DNA of 64,000 nucleotides from Catonia carolina (GCA_035578175.1 JAQMRL010000012.1:18517715-18581714), one strand, 5' to 3'. Shown: positions 44,434 through 57,317, counted from the stretch's first letter. Numbers and translations: made by a program. The notes: a model not told the origin generated them from the letters alone.

Positions 44434-44649
44434 GTATGTCACCTGTGCAAAACAATTTGGAGCAGTTTGCGATTTAGATTGTACACATATTACCAATCCG
44501 GTGATTTAACATACTGTTGTTATATTTAAGTGTTAAGTTTTACATAATAATATCATTATAATACATCACTAATCGTGTAAAAGTATGCAGTGTTGCATAT
44601 ATGTACAGATAATTGAAGTTTTAAGTGAGCATGCAAGGAAAGGATAGGC

Positions 44650-44824
44650 CTGTAATCAGGATCGGCGCTCGACGCCATCTTCTACATTTTAGTTTTTCTC
44701 GTTTGTAGTGATATCTAAGCAATTAATTTAATTAATATGACCACTTGAAAATTAAGTGTGAAGTGTTTAAAGTGTGTGTTAAAGACTTCGGTTCGTTAGT
44801 GGATATTTTGGATATCAAAGAAAG
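44650..44824 (+). other. Putative untranslated first exon of a + strand gene
   Basis: GGCGCTCGACGCCATCTTCT opens a less AT-rich stretch that ends TCAAAGAAAG|GTAAGC at 44824, a consensus splice donor. It contains only a very short uORF (ATG ACC ACT TGA). It resembles an insect 5'UTR exon with a long first intron. No coding exon on the + strand was found in the remaining 19 kb, so the body of such a gene would lie beyond 64000. Confidence 0.35.
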
Positions 44825-44829
44825 GTAAG

Positions 44830-46120
44830 CAAAATTGATACTAATAGAATTTTTTTGATTTCATGTCTTTTATATGTTTTTCATTCATCAAATAGAAAGG
44901 GGTGGCCGAATAATGGAGTATACTATATTCGCCGTACGTACAATCAGCAAATTCACAAAAAATTCCGTTACATTTAAAAAATAAATATTTATTTATATAA
45001 ATTTTATAAAAAAAACATTACAAAATTGTAAATAAACGACTATTTTTTTTAACCGATAAATTTTTACTTTACCAAAATGTAATATTTAACTGTCATAAAA
45101 ATTTAGCCTACTTTTATACCAAAAATTTTATTACTGTCATTTAACCATCGATTTATTTCACTAGTCATGATTGTCTTTTTTTATTGACTAATGAATACGT
45201 TTGATATTCAATAGGTAACCAAATTGTGTTAAATGGTGTATTGAAATACACGAGGTTCTTTTAATTCAATTTATTTTAAAATTATAACACAAATTCGCTA
45301 ATGATTTGGCAAATACAGTTGAAAAATATATGTACAAATAATTTTATTTCTGTTTACTAAGAACGTTAAATTGAGATGTACATTTTGTAGAATTGTTATA
45401 TCAATCGACCATCTTGATTTGTATAAAATGGTATACTACCTACAATTTTTAACATTTCACGCATCTGCCTTTTAAGATATACAAAATTTATTTATTTTAA
45501 AAATGTGTTACATTTTCGTGTTGGTTTAAATAAAATTAACGTAATTTTCCATGAAATTTGACGTGCTATTATAAAAAGTAACATTTTTGTAACAGAACTA
45601 AATATTTTCAAATTTTAAATTAAGTGAATTTTAATATACATGTTACTTAATTAAACAGTAGCTATTTTAAGTATATACTTTATGTTGCATCGACATATCT
45701 GATATAAAAATCTAGGCTTAATATATAACCTAACATATCAGTCTGATCTCACCAAAAATTATTTTCTCATCAGTTTTAAAATGTTTTTAAGTTAGTACGA
45801 GTAATAACTTGTGGATAATTTGATTTTAAAATAAAAGTAATGTTTTATAAAATGGAGGAGTCTGGTAAATTAAATTTATAAAATAACCAAACCAAACCCA
45901 AATGGATTAAATTTATTATTTACATTTTCAGTAGGTTCCTTAAATTCCTTTTTTTCCACACATTTCAAATTCTTAAAATGAAATAATTTGTTTGCTGGGT
46001 GTTTGTTTATAAAAGGTTTCTCTATAAAATTTTGCAACAAAGATTTCATGTTTTAGTTCATGATAAATTATTATTGTAGGAAATATGAATTTAGGTAGTT
46101 TGATTTCAAAAAGACGTCAA
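44830..46120. other. Very AT-rich stretch, nothing recognised
   Basis: If the first-exon call at 44650-44824 is right, this is intron. No repeats from the families of this window are present. Confidence 0.55.
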
Positions 46121-46254
46121 TACAGTTTTTCAAGTAGGGTGTATGGTGGGTCAAATGATGCTGTCTTGTTTTATTAACAACTCTTGGAACTAAATAAATT
46201 GTAAGTTTCATTTGTTTTCTTTAGAAGTATTTTAACAGTAGCTTAATCAATTGT

Positions 46255-47077
46255 TATTTCTCATATGAGGGGTGAATGCTCACCCATTTGCTCCACCGAT
46301 CCTGCCACTGTTGGAAGCAGCAGTAGAAGGTTTCTTTCGAAATCGGTTGGAGCTAGTCATCGCATTTGATTTATTTCCAAGGTTGCAAAACGTTTCCCTT
46401 TGAGGCCCATTTTCAGAGTAGGGAACAGCCAATAGTCACTTCGAGCAAGATCTGGAGAGTACGTTAGTTGAGGGGCGACAGGAATATTGTTTTCAGCAAG
46501 GAATTTGTGCACAACAAGCAATGTGTGGCTGGGCGCATTATCATAATGCAGACACCAATTTCCTTGCCACTTGTCCTGTCGCTTCCTTGAAACCGCTTCG
46601 GGCAACCTCTGCAAAACTTCCACGTAAAAATGGCCAGTAAAAACTGTTCAGATGGTGCACCAAACCATCGATGTCAGAGAACGTTAACAGCATCATGTTG
46701 ACTTTGAATCTGACGCCCCATGACTTTTTTGGTCTGGGAGGCGATGTTGTGTGCCACTCCGTTGATTGCTGTCTCGTCTCCGGGTCATAGGTGAATTTTT
46801 TAGTTCATTATCACCACAAACTTTCTGCAGAGCCTACCACATCTCTGAAGCCGACTCCCAATTTGGATGTGAACTTGATATTCACACGCTGTTTGAACTA
46901 CGACATTGTGTTGACTGACAACCGCTCGAACATGCACGTCGCATGCAGCACTGACACCAATATGCACTCCAAACGTGTTCAAACAAGATATTGCACGCAA
47001 TCATATTGCTATTCGGCTATCTTATCGCTTGTTTGGCGACAGCAAGGCAATTCCGGGAACTTTCTAAACGCCTCTCG
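46255..47077 (-). mobile_element. Mariner element, decayed
   Basis: The right end GGAACTTTCTAAACGCCTCT then CG (47077), next to TA, is a mariner-type terminus read in reverse. The left end is not clear. On the - strand the transposase can be followed from N-terminal traces (46980) through PGDET and QSQHDAVNVL traces to the catalytic block described separately. Confidence 0.78.
46357..46623 (-). pseudogene. Mariner transposase C-terminal fragment
   Basis: EVLQRLPEAVSRKRQDKWQG leads to CLHYDNAPSHT with the second catalytic D. TYSPDLARSDYWLFPTLKMG follows with the third D, then GLKGKRFATLEI. The first catalytic D block lies in another frame at about 46780. The protein is broken. Confidence 0.85.
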
Positions 47078-47399
47078 TATTTTAATGTATTAAACCTTAT
47101 TATTTGTTGTGGAAATTCCTCTCTCTTAGTCTTTTTAAAATTCCTAAATTAGTGCTGTATTGGTGGAAAAAAAGATTAAACCAGAAGTCATACTTAATGT
47201 CAAATTATTATTGTTCCCTGATGATAACTCAATAATCAATAGTAGTTTACTGGTAGATGATCTTGAAGTAAATATACATGTTAACATAGATTCTGGAGTA
47301 CAGGTCCTAAATTGAATGTTATTCTCTTAGTGGAGAAAATTGTCAGTATTTTTACAGTTCAAAAACAAACAAAGTAAGTGAAAATAGAGAAGTGGATCT

Positions 47400-47960
47400 C
47401 TCAATATATAGTACTATACTAGAACATGTACTAACTGTGGAATGTCACTAGATAGATCTTTATCTTGGGATTCATATACGATTAAATCTGTGGTGAAATA
47501 TAATCTGGGATATTTGCATTGAAATAAATTACCAGATTATTAAATGATAATAAACATAACTAAAACAGCCGTTTATCACAGTCTAATTCTGTCTTGTATC
47601 CATTACGGTATTTTAGTGTGGGGTAATTCTTGCATGGGTAACATGGATAGGTTTTTTAAAATTAAAAGAAATCAATTAGGTGTGTGATGGGAGCTAACCG
47701 CGTGTCATGCAGGCCACTATTTAAGTAGCTTAAATTGTTTACAGTTCCCTCACTCTACATTTTTTAGTTAATATGTATGTTAGGCAAAATTTCAATGTCC
47801 ACTATCATAAAACAAGAAACAGAAATGAATATTGTGGCTAACCACAACACTAAATGCGGGGACAAAAGAATGTACATCAATATACGGTACCACATTTTTT
47901 TAGAATGTTGTGTTAATTAAAAAAAACATTTTATTTCCCATTTAACAGTTCCATTAAATA
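47400..47960 (+). pseudogene. Non-LTR (Jockey/CR1-like) ORF2 C-terminal remnant
   Basis: The + strand gives LSWDSYTIKSVVKYNLGYL, then TAVYHSLILSCIHYGILVWG followed by NSCMGNMDRFFKIKRNQLG, and then CRPLFK-like and TVPSLYIF-like pieces to about 47780. 'HYGILVWGNS' is the usual tryptophan motif behind the reverse transcriptase. Related pieces occur at 51880-52215 (+) and 54880-55230 (-). Confidence 0.82.
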
Positions 47961-47999
47961 CTAAAGGAAAATATGTTATGTAAATTACTGTTATTATTA

Positions 48000-48240
48000 A
48001 TGCAATTTGTACACAAATTGATAATTATGCTGCAGTGGGAAATTAACCGACCCAACTATGGCATAGCCATGTTCTAGGGTACGTTAGATGAATGCTTTCT
48101 GTTAAGGCTTAAAGTCTGTTCTTAAAGCTCAAAAGTAAAGTAAGTGAACCAGTTAAGGATTGAGTTAACATCCAGTGGATCTCATGTCTCTTGGTTAAGC
48201 AACCACTGACTGATTAACTTTTTAAATTTTATGATGTAAG
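48000..48240 (-). repeat. Dispersed repeat E, copy 1 (old retrotransposon tail)
   Basis: ATTTGTACACAAATTGATAA, GGCATAGCCATGTTCTA, AATGAACCAGTTAAGGATT-like and CATCCAGTGGATCTC blocks align with 53810-54050. It is probably the end of a retrotransposon ORF on the - strand, but too decayed to name. Confidence 0.6.
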
Positions 48241-48244
48241 TTAT

Positions 48245-49480
48245 AAGGATTTTGAACAGTAAATAAGGTTTTTAGATATTGACAATTTTGTATTAATTTT
48301 TTAAAAAATCTGAAAAATTACTTCATTGATCAGACTTATTACTGTGTACAAGCATTAGTTTCTATACCTAATTCATTCTAAGATACAACTGTGAAGTAAA
48401 CATACAACAGTGAATATCTTTGCAGTTCCAGACCCGTATGCATCGAAAGTATTATGCGATTTTTACAGTATGCGAAACAACTTGTGCTTACTAATACTCT
48501 TATGAGTAGTTAAATACTTAATTGTATTTTATAATTTTAAATGCTTACCTTATTAATAAAATTATCAATTTTACTAATTTTAAAACTCACTTACTTCATT
48601 CTGGCCAGTTCTCTGATAAGTATTCGATTCTGTCCATCATAGTATCTAAGTTTCCATCTTCACAATCAAAATTTTGTGCATGAAGATGAGGATGGCGATT
48701 CTAACCTACATTTATTATTAAAATTGTGCACCATTCAAACTAAACACACAAACCGAACTGAACAGTTTAAAATAACAAAGCCAACTAAATTGAAAACAGT
48801 CATTTAGTATCATAAAATTAAAAGTGACACATACATGAAGAATTTGTAATAATTAAACATTGATTAAGCCTATGAATAATACTAAGTCTGCTATAGAAAT
48901 CTAAACAAAACTAAATGATATGGGAAAGATTTTATTGACATTAAGGAATGAATGTTTGTTGTTATTGTTTAGCAATTTTAAAATTGTTAGTGTCCACCCA
49001 GTGATTAGTGCTAGGCTGTGGTATGTATTTGTGTAGTTTATTTACATGCACTACCACTAATGCAGTGTATTGATTCGACAATTAGTTCTTACTGTGAATA
49101 CACTTTAATTAATATGTTATGAAAATAAAATAAAAGAAATGAGATAACGCAGAATAAATGAATGCTAAGAAACCTTTACTATTGTATAAATATTAGATGA
49201 CACACTTATTGTAGTAAGCTTACATTAGCAGGTAATGTGTAATATAAATACTGTACATTGTATCCGGATATAGAAAAAGTTCAGATATCACAAGGTAATC
49301 TATAAATCGCTAGAGGGCCAGAAATAATAAACACATTTGTTGTTGATTATTATTTTAGATGTTTCTATTGGTTTAGCATAATTGTGGTGTTACACTGTAC
49401 TCTATAAGTACAAATATTAAAATTGGTTAAAATATTTTACTTACAGTATGCCTACATCAGTACATACTATACTTGAAAAA
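48245..49480. other. AT-rich stretch, nothing recognised
   Basis: No ORF with recognisable domains or repeat partner was found. Confidence 0.55.
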
Positions 49481-49489
49481 TTTTTTTGT

Positions 49490-49810
49490 TTACCGTTTGC
49501 TTCACACATTCTTTGGAAACCACGTCTCTCGACCTTCGTAAAAGCATCTCTTCAGTTTCACTTGCTCCATCTTTGTATTAAACATAACTGATCAGAGATT
49601 CGATGGTTTTGAATGCCTCAGAGTGGCTCATTATCGGCTTCTTATCATCCTCTTCGGGTTTAGATACTTTCTCAACACTATTGCACACCATTTCTATGAT
49701 GTCACGGTCTGTAATTTTGTTGATGTTTTCTTCACTTAACAAACTTCTTGACTTCATCGCCATTAATTTTTTTCACATCCAGGTAGGTTTTTTACAAGCT
49801 TTGCAATCTG
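49490..49810 (-). pseudogene. Pogo/jerky (CENP-B-like) transposase C-terminal fragment
   Basis: The - strand ORF 49763-49578 reads LLSEENINKITDRDIIEMVC and then EEDDKKPIMSHSEAFKTIES-LISYV. This matches the tail of pogo/Tigger or jerky-type proteins: '...IN..TD.DI...V', an acidic stretch, then 'S..EA...IE....Y'. The upstream catalytic DDE domain is absent. Confidence 0.65.
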
Positions 49811-49997
49811 ACTCTTCTTCAAGGCGAGCACAAACAAAATTCCAGCTGTAACTTTACTTTTCTATCGCTAACCAAAATTGAAAAATTAGTTTGGATATAT
49901 ATTCGGATATCACAGGTCCAGATGTGACTGGTTGTACTGTAATATGTATTAACTTGACATGTCGTATACTTCTCAGGAATCTCCTGGATGCAATCAA

Positions 49998-50020
49998 CAA
50001 AAAAAAAATATATATATATA
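49998..50020. repeat. A-rich tract followed by TA microsatellite
   Basis: aaaaaaaaat followed by about six TA units. Confidence 0.8.
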
Positions 50021-50739
50021 TATTGAAAGTTCATTTGTATTCTTTCGAAGTATTTATAGTAATTCAATCAATGTTTATTTCTATTGTCTTTATTCAGTAA
50101 ATCCTATAACTTGTGGAAATTTCTATGTAGACAGTCTCATTACAATTCTTGAAACAGTGTTGTGTAGTTGTCAAAAATCGGATAAACTTTATTGAGGATC
50201 AAAATTGGTTTTAGTAATAATTGTAAAAACAAGTTTTAATATAATTTAACACAGTTGAGGTCGTAAGATAGTCACAGTTGAAGCTGTGAAGTAACCTGTA
50301 GGTTACTTGGAATATACTTTGTTCAGTGGTATACAATTCGCAAAATTGTGATAACTTAAGGATAAGTTACCCAAAAAGCAATTTTTTTTTCATTGTATTA
50401 CGGAAGCTCCGTTCTTCTGAATACTATATGATTTAACATTGTAATATCTTGCTTGTTGTTTGCTTTTCAATTATATTGTCTAAAATAAATAAGGGTACTG
50501 ATGCAAAATTCAGTGATTCACAAACTGTCTGTTGTAAGTACTTGATTTTGATGCCAAAATGTAGCTCTATGGTGTGACTATAATATGTGTCATACGATTT
50601 GAGCTTGGAGTTGTTGCATATTAACACACTTTCATTTCATCCCTTGTCTTCCAGCGTTGCCACTTTCGAAAGATGTGCTTATACCGTTAACATTTGTTGT
50701 CATCTGACTTGCTGCCTTATTTAAAATAATTGTGTGATT

Positions 50740-51330
50740 TTTCTGTTCATCTTCACCTGTATACAAATAAGCCAGACATTGTTCTTTGTGTGACTCTAAA
50801 AATTTGAAAAACTCTAGCACACTTTTTAATTTCAATCACTACTTCTTTGCAAACTGTAATATATAGTGACCTTAAAACTTTGCTGCTAACTGGAACATCA
50901 GATAACGAGTGGTACATCCCTGGAAGGTGCTACTTTCCATGATAATTACTTACGAGACAATTTTGTGTGCTTGAAGAAAGTTTCAGGCAATTCTTAAAAC
51001 AGTTTTAAGTAAACTGTACCCGTAGAATTTGGGGTAGAAATGTTGTTTTTCATGAACTACAGATACTGCCAAGGTAAATGATAACTAGACTATATTTCTT
51101 TTAGCAAAGAAGGTAAAATAGAGAGAGTCACAATGGGAGCATATCGTATCTCAACTGAAACATTTCCCGCAAAAACTGTTGATTCTGTCCAATTTCTTTC
51201 TGCAGCCCTCAGTTTTGCTCTGCGACAATGTCGCACCGTTGCTCGGTATTCTGCTTTGGGGGTATGGTGTATACAGTATAAAAGAAATAATGGCATTAAT
51301 ACACCACGCACCTTAACTGCTTATACAGGG
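50740..51330. repeat. Repeat family G, copy 2 (without the MITE)
   Basis: It aligns with 5790-5926 plus 6430-6780 and is continuous across AACTTTGCTGCTAACTGGAA (about 50877-50900), where copy 1 has the 500-bp MITE. The - strand has two ORFs: 50835-50632 (EFFKFLESHKEQCLAYLYTG...) and 51311-51090 (KAEYRATVRHCRRAKLRAAE...). Neither is recognised; they may be remains of a transposon protein. Confidence 0.7.
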
Positions 51331-51464
51331 CTGTTGTTTCCTTATCTGCTCAGATACAACAAAAAAATTATTATTTTGTTTTTAATAAACGAGCTTTGAA
51401 TGTAATTCATTTTGATATGTATGATGTGTAGTCATGTACTGACTAGACTGATCATTCTTGAGAG

Positions 51465-51545
51465 AGTATTGTTAATTAAACCCCAACCATTACACCGGTA
51501 GCCATTGTCTAATATTCAAATCCCTATAAAAGTAAATGCCGTTAC
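51465..51545 (-). mobile_element. Family C SINE fragment (reverse)
   Basis: TTAATTAAACCCCAACCATT, ACACCGGTAGCCATTGTCTA and ATATTCAAATCCCTATAAAA are the inverse of the middle of the SINE. Confidence 0.7.
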
Positions 51546-51635
51546 TGTAGCTTATTCCCCTTAACTTTGGAATTGATATAAACAAATCGTATGAGTGTAC
51601 GTTTGGAAGAATGAGTCTAACTTGACCGATGGCCT

Positions 51636-51636
51636 G

Positions 51637-51668
<32 letters not shown>
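51636..51668. repeat. AT microsatellite
   Basis: About 16 uninterrupted TA units. Confidence 0.9.
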
Positions 51669-51670
<2 letters not shown>

Positions 51671-51879
51671 ATGTGGGCAGGCACCGGGGGACTAATCATC
51701 TTGTATTAAACATATTTATTTTTATGTTTTCTTCTGGCACAGTTATATGCTGGTTCAATGCTTCTTGCCCATAGTTCAATGTTTTGTCATAAAAATAATC
51801 ATAGTTAATATAATTGGGGTTTTTTCTTTTGCCATTGCGCTAATTATTTTCTGTAACAATAAATGTATAAATAAATTAT

Positions 51880-52215
51880 TAGGTGTTTGGTGGGAGTTAA
51901 CCACTTAACCGTATGCAGACCATTATTGAAGGAGCTTTAATTGCTTACAGGTCCTTCTGTGTGTATCTTTGAAGTGATAATGTATATATAAAGCAAAATA
52001 CCTTTTTACAAAATTTAAATGTCTATAATCAAATCGCAAGAAACAGACTTGATTAATTTGTTGCTAATTACAACACAAAATTGTTAGAACAGAATCCTAC
52101 TAATGCAAGTAAAAAATTCATCAATACATTTTCACAAACTTTGAAAAGTTGTGGTAATTTAAATTTGTTTGAAAAACTAAAAAAAAATACTTAAATGATG
52201 AATCGTTTTCAGTGT
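51880..52215 (+). pseudogene. Non-LTR retrotransposon ORF2 tail
   Basis: TTAGGTGTTTGGTGGGAGTT (GVWWELTT in translation), then YADHY-like and SFNCLQ-like pieces, align with 47685-47960 and, in reverse, with 54900-55220. It is a 5'-truncated, decayed copy. Confidence 0.72.
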
Positions 52216-52699
52216 AAATGAATTCCTTTCTAATTAGTTTTTGGTTGACATATAGGTACTTATTTTAAGTAAACGCTGAATTACAGAAATATGCTACTTT
52301 GGTTGACAAATACATATAAGTAAATATGCTACTACATTTAATACATATTCACAGTAATATGGTGCTTTTGTGTTGTTCGAGGTTTAAAGTAAAAATTTTC
52401 ATTGTTCAATAATTTTTATTTTTTTAATAATACTATGCCAATCTAGTCTGAGACTAATGAGCAATATTATTCCAATCTAAAATTTTACAACAATATTCTT
52501 AAAAGTTAACAGTTTATAATGTCAATTATTGTTTTTTCAGTATGTGTATAGTTTTATTATGTGCACTACACTATTTTTCACTATTATCTACACTAATTCA
52601 AAGGGTTCTTTCTCCGGAGCTGGCGCACTGCATCTGAGTTGGTGAAAAGTTGTATAGCTTCAATGTTCACTTGTTGATGGAGCCTTGCTCATATTTCTC

Positions 52700-53110
52700 T
52701 ACAGATCTCCGTATTTCATTTCAGACAAATTCTAATTTCAGGTCTTTATGAAGGTCTGCATTTCTGACCACTCTTGTAGTGTTAACAATGTTCCTCATTA
52801 ATATATTTTGGAACCTCTGTATTACTTTGATGTTACTCTGATTGGTGCAACCCGATAGCTGTATGCGGTACATCCATACTGGCTTCAGAATCTGTTTGTA
52901 GATTAGGAGCTTATAATGGGTTGAGATAGAGGAGTTCCTTCCAATCAACCAATAATTTATACTGTATTTCATGCTGAGCTCTTCTTATTTTTTCTTTGCA
53001 TGTGGCTTCCATCACAGCTTTGTATCTTGCATCATCCGTAGATATTTGGCTTCATTTGCATAAGGTACTACTTGCCCATTCATGGAGATTGATATATATA
53101 ATCACATTTT
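52700..53110 (-). pseudogene. Jockey-type retrotransposon ORF2 C-terminal fragment
   Basis: The - strand first gives a broken stretch with NGQVVPYANEAKYL (53090-53040). It then gives an open frame MKYSINYWLIGRNSSISTHY, KLLIYKQILKPVWMYRIQLS, GCTNQSNIKVIQRFQNILM and RNADLHKDLKLE. The 'LIYK.ILKPVW.YGIQLWGC....N....QRFQ...LR' order is characteristic of Jockey-clade elements. Only the last quarter of the protein is present. Confidence 0.88.
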
Positions 53111-53809
53111 CTGTTCGTAGAATTAATATAAACAGATTTGTGTTCATTTATTCTGAATAATAAATATGATTTAAATTAGATGCATTTTTTTATCGCTTTT
53201 GGGATGGCCTACACCAACCATTTACTGCAATTACAAATATACATGTGGCCAATAGCAGAGCGGAATGATTATTTACGACAGTTCCAAAGATGAGTGAAAT
53301 GTACTATACATCTCTATTGTAGAGATTGTTTTATACTGCTTTTGAAACACCCATGTTTTACTTACATGTAGTAAAACATTCCATGTAAAATTGTTGACAA
53401 ACAATTTCCTTTTCTTGAAGTTTATTATTTTTTCTTCTTCTGGTGCCATGACCTCTAAGGACATTGGCTACCAGCAAGGTTACTTGAGTTTGTAATTAAA
53501 CTCGCACCATACCAATCCTGAAGATTATTTAACCATGATGTTCTACGTCAATCTGGACCATATTTACCCTCCATCTCTTCCTGCATGGTATTCGGCAGCA
53601 ATCCATATTTCCCGCCTCTCATCTTGTGACTAAGTATTCCAGTTTTAGGTGTTTCACAGTATTCATTAATACTTCCATTGTTTTAGTTAGTTTCACCGAG
53701 ACATCTTCGTTCCTTACTCTTACTTGTCCGTAGAATACAGATCAAAGATCCACATTTAACAGTTACATAGACAAAAATATTACTGTTATTATTTATGCAA
53801 TTACTATTA

Positions 53810-54430
53810 TTTACACAAATTGATAATTATGGTACGGGGGAAATCAACGTACCTAATTACGGCACAGCCATGTTCTATGGAAGAGTTGATGAGTGCTTCT
53901 TTCAGTTAGAGCAGAAGTCTGTTTCTTTGCCTAAAAAGTAAAAAAAATGAACCAGTTAAGGATTAGGAGTCAACATCCAGTGGATCTCTTGTCTGTCTTG
54001 GCTAAGCAACCACAGACACCTTTTTAAACTTTTTGATGTTCAGCAGATTTCTGATATCAGTAGGCATAAGATTTAAAGGTTTAGTTGCTAAATAACTCGA
54101 TTGCCTTTGTTATAATTTGGTGGAAGCTCTGGAGTGGAACGATGTGGTTGTTTTGTGTATTGTAGCTGTCTGTTGTTGAGGGGAAAGTGTTTTTGTTTTT
54201 AAGTCCCTGAATAAGAATTTTTCATGCATAAAGTGGTGGTGTTTTTGCGTATTATTTTCATTATTGTTTTCTGCAATTTGAAAAGCATCATACGCTCATC
54301 TTCAAAAGCCTTAAGTTGTTCGATGTTATTTTGGTTCAGCATCCATGTTCATGATGTTTCCTGTCAATCTTCTTTTACTGTTAAATACTTGCTAAAGCGA
54401 TTTTTCACTTTATTGCTTTACTACTTCTGA
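53810..54430 (-). repeat. Dispersed repeat E, copy 2, with retrotransposon tail
   Basis: The segment 53810-54050 aligns with 48000-48240. The - strand above it (54430-54060) has decayed coding traces (NTFPLNNRQLQYTKQPHRST) of the kind found at the end of non-LTR ORF2 proteins. Class assignment is tentative. Confidence 0.5.
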
Positions 54431-54879
54431 TTACTATTGAATAAATGTTTGGAAATTTCACTAATCTTTCCAGCTGCCTTGATCCTCATGATCCAGTGAA
54501 ACACGTCTATAAATCATCTGATACTATAAAATGGATTTCAAGCTGTAGGATCCATTTTAAAGATTTACTTCTCATATCATTAAGAAACTTCCTTAAATAA
54601 AATTACTGGGTTGCTTTTTTCATTCTTTCAGTCTGTAGTTGAATATTCAATTTATCATAAGATTTTTTTTTATGACTGTATTCAAGGGACTCTATAAGAT
54701 GAAACTGATAAGCCTAAATTTTAACACCATGTTAAGTTTATTAATTTACCAATTCATTTATTACCACTACTCAATTGGTTACTTTAATAAGCATGTCATC
54801 CAACCATTTTTATCAAATAATACACGATTTGGCTCACCGTTTAATTAGAAGTTTATGTATTTTTCAACCAAAAACTGTT

Positions 54880-55860
54880 TAGAAAGGAATTCGTGTACAC
54901 TGTGTAAAATGTTTCATCAATCAAGTATTGTTTTAAACAAATTTAAATTACCACAACTTTATAATGCTTTTAGTAATTTATTGATGTATTTTCTATTTGC
55001 ATAAGTAGGTTTTTGTTCAAATTATTTAGTGTTGTGATTAGTTACATAGTAATCAATTTTGTTTCTTGTCTTGGACTGTGGACATTTAAATTATCTTAAA
55101 AAGTGTTTTGCTTTACCTAATATTATCACTTGAAAGATGTACTAAGAAGAAACTGTAAGTCAATTGAGCTCCTTAAATAATTGTCTGCATGAGGTTGAGT
55201 GGTTTAACTCCCACCTAATAATTTTTTCTGAATTTTAAAATTTTTTTCCATGTTCTTCTGTGATGAATTACCTCCAAACTGATTTCACATACCGGATAAA
55301 AGATAAAATTAAACCATGGTATTAGCAATTTTTTATCATTTAATCTGGCAATTATTGTAATGCCAATACCCCCTTCCCTATGATATTTTACCACGGATCA
55401 TTATGAAATCTTGATCATTATGGAAATCCCATGATATAGCCTAGATATATCTAGTCCTAGATTGTTTAAGTATACATGGTCAAAGGTATTTTTATGAATA
55501 AATACATCCACCTCTCTATTTTCTTTAATGTTATATTTGTTTTGCAAATATTGATACTTTTCTCACTGATTGTTTATAACATTCAAATTGGGAACTGTGC
55601 TACGGATTCTATGTTAACATGTGTATTTACTTCAAGAGCATCTACCAGTAAACTTTTTTATTGATTACCAGAGAAATAAAGCTCTGCCTTTAGGAATGTA
55701 AACTTTAGGTACCCATTAGGTAGGTATCCTTTTAATGTACAATAGAAACAAAGTGGGACCTAAAATTGACCCTTATGAAATACCAGCTTTGACTTCAAGC
55801 ATTTGAGTTACAATCTTTGTAATTTTACCTCTAATAAAGTGTAGTTAACTCCACGCATTG
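54880..55860 (-). pseudogene. Jockey/CR1-like reverse transcriptase remnant
   Basis: From 55860 on the - strand the frame gives GSILGPTLFLLYIK-like sequence (the 'PQGSILGP.LF..YIND' block), then after frameshifts LVDALEVNTHVNIESVAQFP and NITLKKIERW...FIK ('NL.LN..KT..M.F'). Lower down (55220-54900) is the WWELTT..ADHYLRS-like tail shared with 47685 and 51880. It is a decayed copy of one element family. Confidence 0.78.
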
Positions 55861-56377
55861 TATTCTACCAATAGGTAAGATTGAAACCATTTCAGTTCTA
55901 CATCCCAAACATCTTCCTTCTTTTGGTTGCCCCTGGAATCTCTTATATAATTAATCACTTTCCTGTACTCTTGTCTGTTGTGCACCGTTTCTTGTTTTAT
56001 GTTTTTTTTCTATTAGGTAATTTTTGACTCTTTTGAACCTGTTGACTTGTGTTGTCTTTTCCTCCATCGAGTCCAGAATGCTTCTAGCTGTTCTTTCTGT
56101 TGACATAATCTTGATGTATCTGTAAAAGTATTGTATTCTCTTTCTGAAAGAGGTTGTCAGTTTCTCAGTCTCTTCGTAAAATACTTTATTAGAGCACAGC
56201 TTGTAATTATGTCATTCGCCCAAGTTTCCTTAGGCTGGGCACAACTCCTCTTCACCTCTCTCTGTTACTGAACCATCACTCCTCCATTCCTTTTATGGCA
56301 TCGCATCTTCCCAATTCATCAATAACTGAACACATCCATATCATTCTTGAACTTTTCCCTCCGTCGCATAGTACATT

Positions 56378-56778
56378 TAAGTTGTAGGAAATTAAAATAG
56401 GTACCTACAACTTTTATTACAAACTGTTTTTTCTACAACGCTTAGTTTAACGTCAATTAGTGATTTTTTTTTTGTGTTTTATCGTTGAAATCGGTAATAA
56501 AATTAGATTTTTAAAGATTTGCGGCTTTAGTATTAATTTTACGATTAAAGTGTGTATTATCAAAGTTATAGGGAATAAAAATATCTACGACTTTTAATTC
56601 AAGCGTTTTTTCTACAGAGCTTAGTTTACTCTCAATTGGCGATTTTCCGTTTGTTTTAAGTTCTAGAGAGGTTGATTTCCAATTTGCGTCATTCACTCGC
56701 GACTAAACATAGGCTGTATGTTTTTTTATTTACGTTCGCAAAAGAAAACCGTGTGAGTGTTTCACACCAGATTTTTTG
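56378..56778 (+). mobile_element. Family A element, copy 10, 5'-truncated
   Basis: It starts at AAGTTGTAGGAAATTAAAAT and ends with TTCGCAAAAGAAAACCGTGT then GAGTGTTTCACACCAGAT. The 3' hairpin GTGTGAGTGTTTCACAC is intact (56752-56768). The subterminal repeat has drifted. Confidence 0.85.
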
Positions 56779-56939
56779 TGATCTTTATCTCAATTCTTTT
56801 TAATTTTGTCAATCAGGCTTTTCCTATTAAACGGTTTAACATTATACAGCGTAGAGACGTCCAAGGTTGGTCACCGTATTTTGTTTAATAATAGAAACAA
56901 TTTATTTCCCAAAAAATATTAACGTAACTGTAGATTTTT

Positions 56940-57317
56940 GTTGTTTATGTCGTCAGCCGAAACGCTGGTTTGAACCTCTAGATGCTGTACTCAATAAAAC
57001 GACGAGTCAGGAGGTTTACCATGCCTTCCTGTATGAGTGAGAAAATAGTCTTATCAGCATGCCAGCCCTCTCCACCCACCCTGCAATGACACCGGCACTT
57101 CATTCACCACAAGGTCTTGCTGTATAATTAAATGCATTACTCTCAGAGGAGATAACTCTGACCAGTGTCTTTTACACCTTTACCTCTTATGTTCTTAAAT
57201 ACTTCAGTGATATAATTGGCTGACCATGTAATCTTAAACATAACTTTTTTGAAGCCCTAGAACTAGCTGAACGAGTGCAAATAATTTAACACCAACTGCC
57301 TGTTATTGGCGAAACTG
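56940..57317 (+). mobile_element. SINE-like retroposon, family B copy 4
   Basis: It runs from TTGTTTATGTCGTCAGCCGA...GGTTTGAACCTCTAGA to CTGCCTGTTATTGGCGAAAC. It is the more diverged partner of copy 5 (60187-60577, reverse). Confidence 0.82.

Noticed and set aside
46791..47093. A 100-codon ORF on the + strand
   Set aside because: It lies antisense to the mariner transposase remnant at 46255-47077.
53500..53760. Possible retrotransposon coding traces on the - strand (KLTKTMEVLMNTVKHLKLEY and others)
   Set aside because: The motifs are too weak to assign to any protein family without a search.
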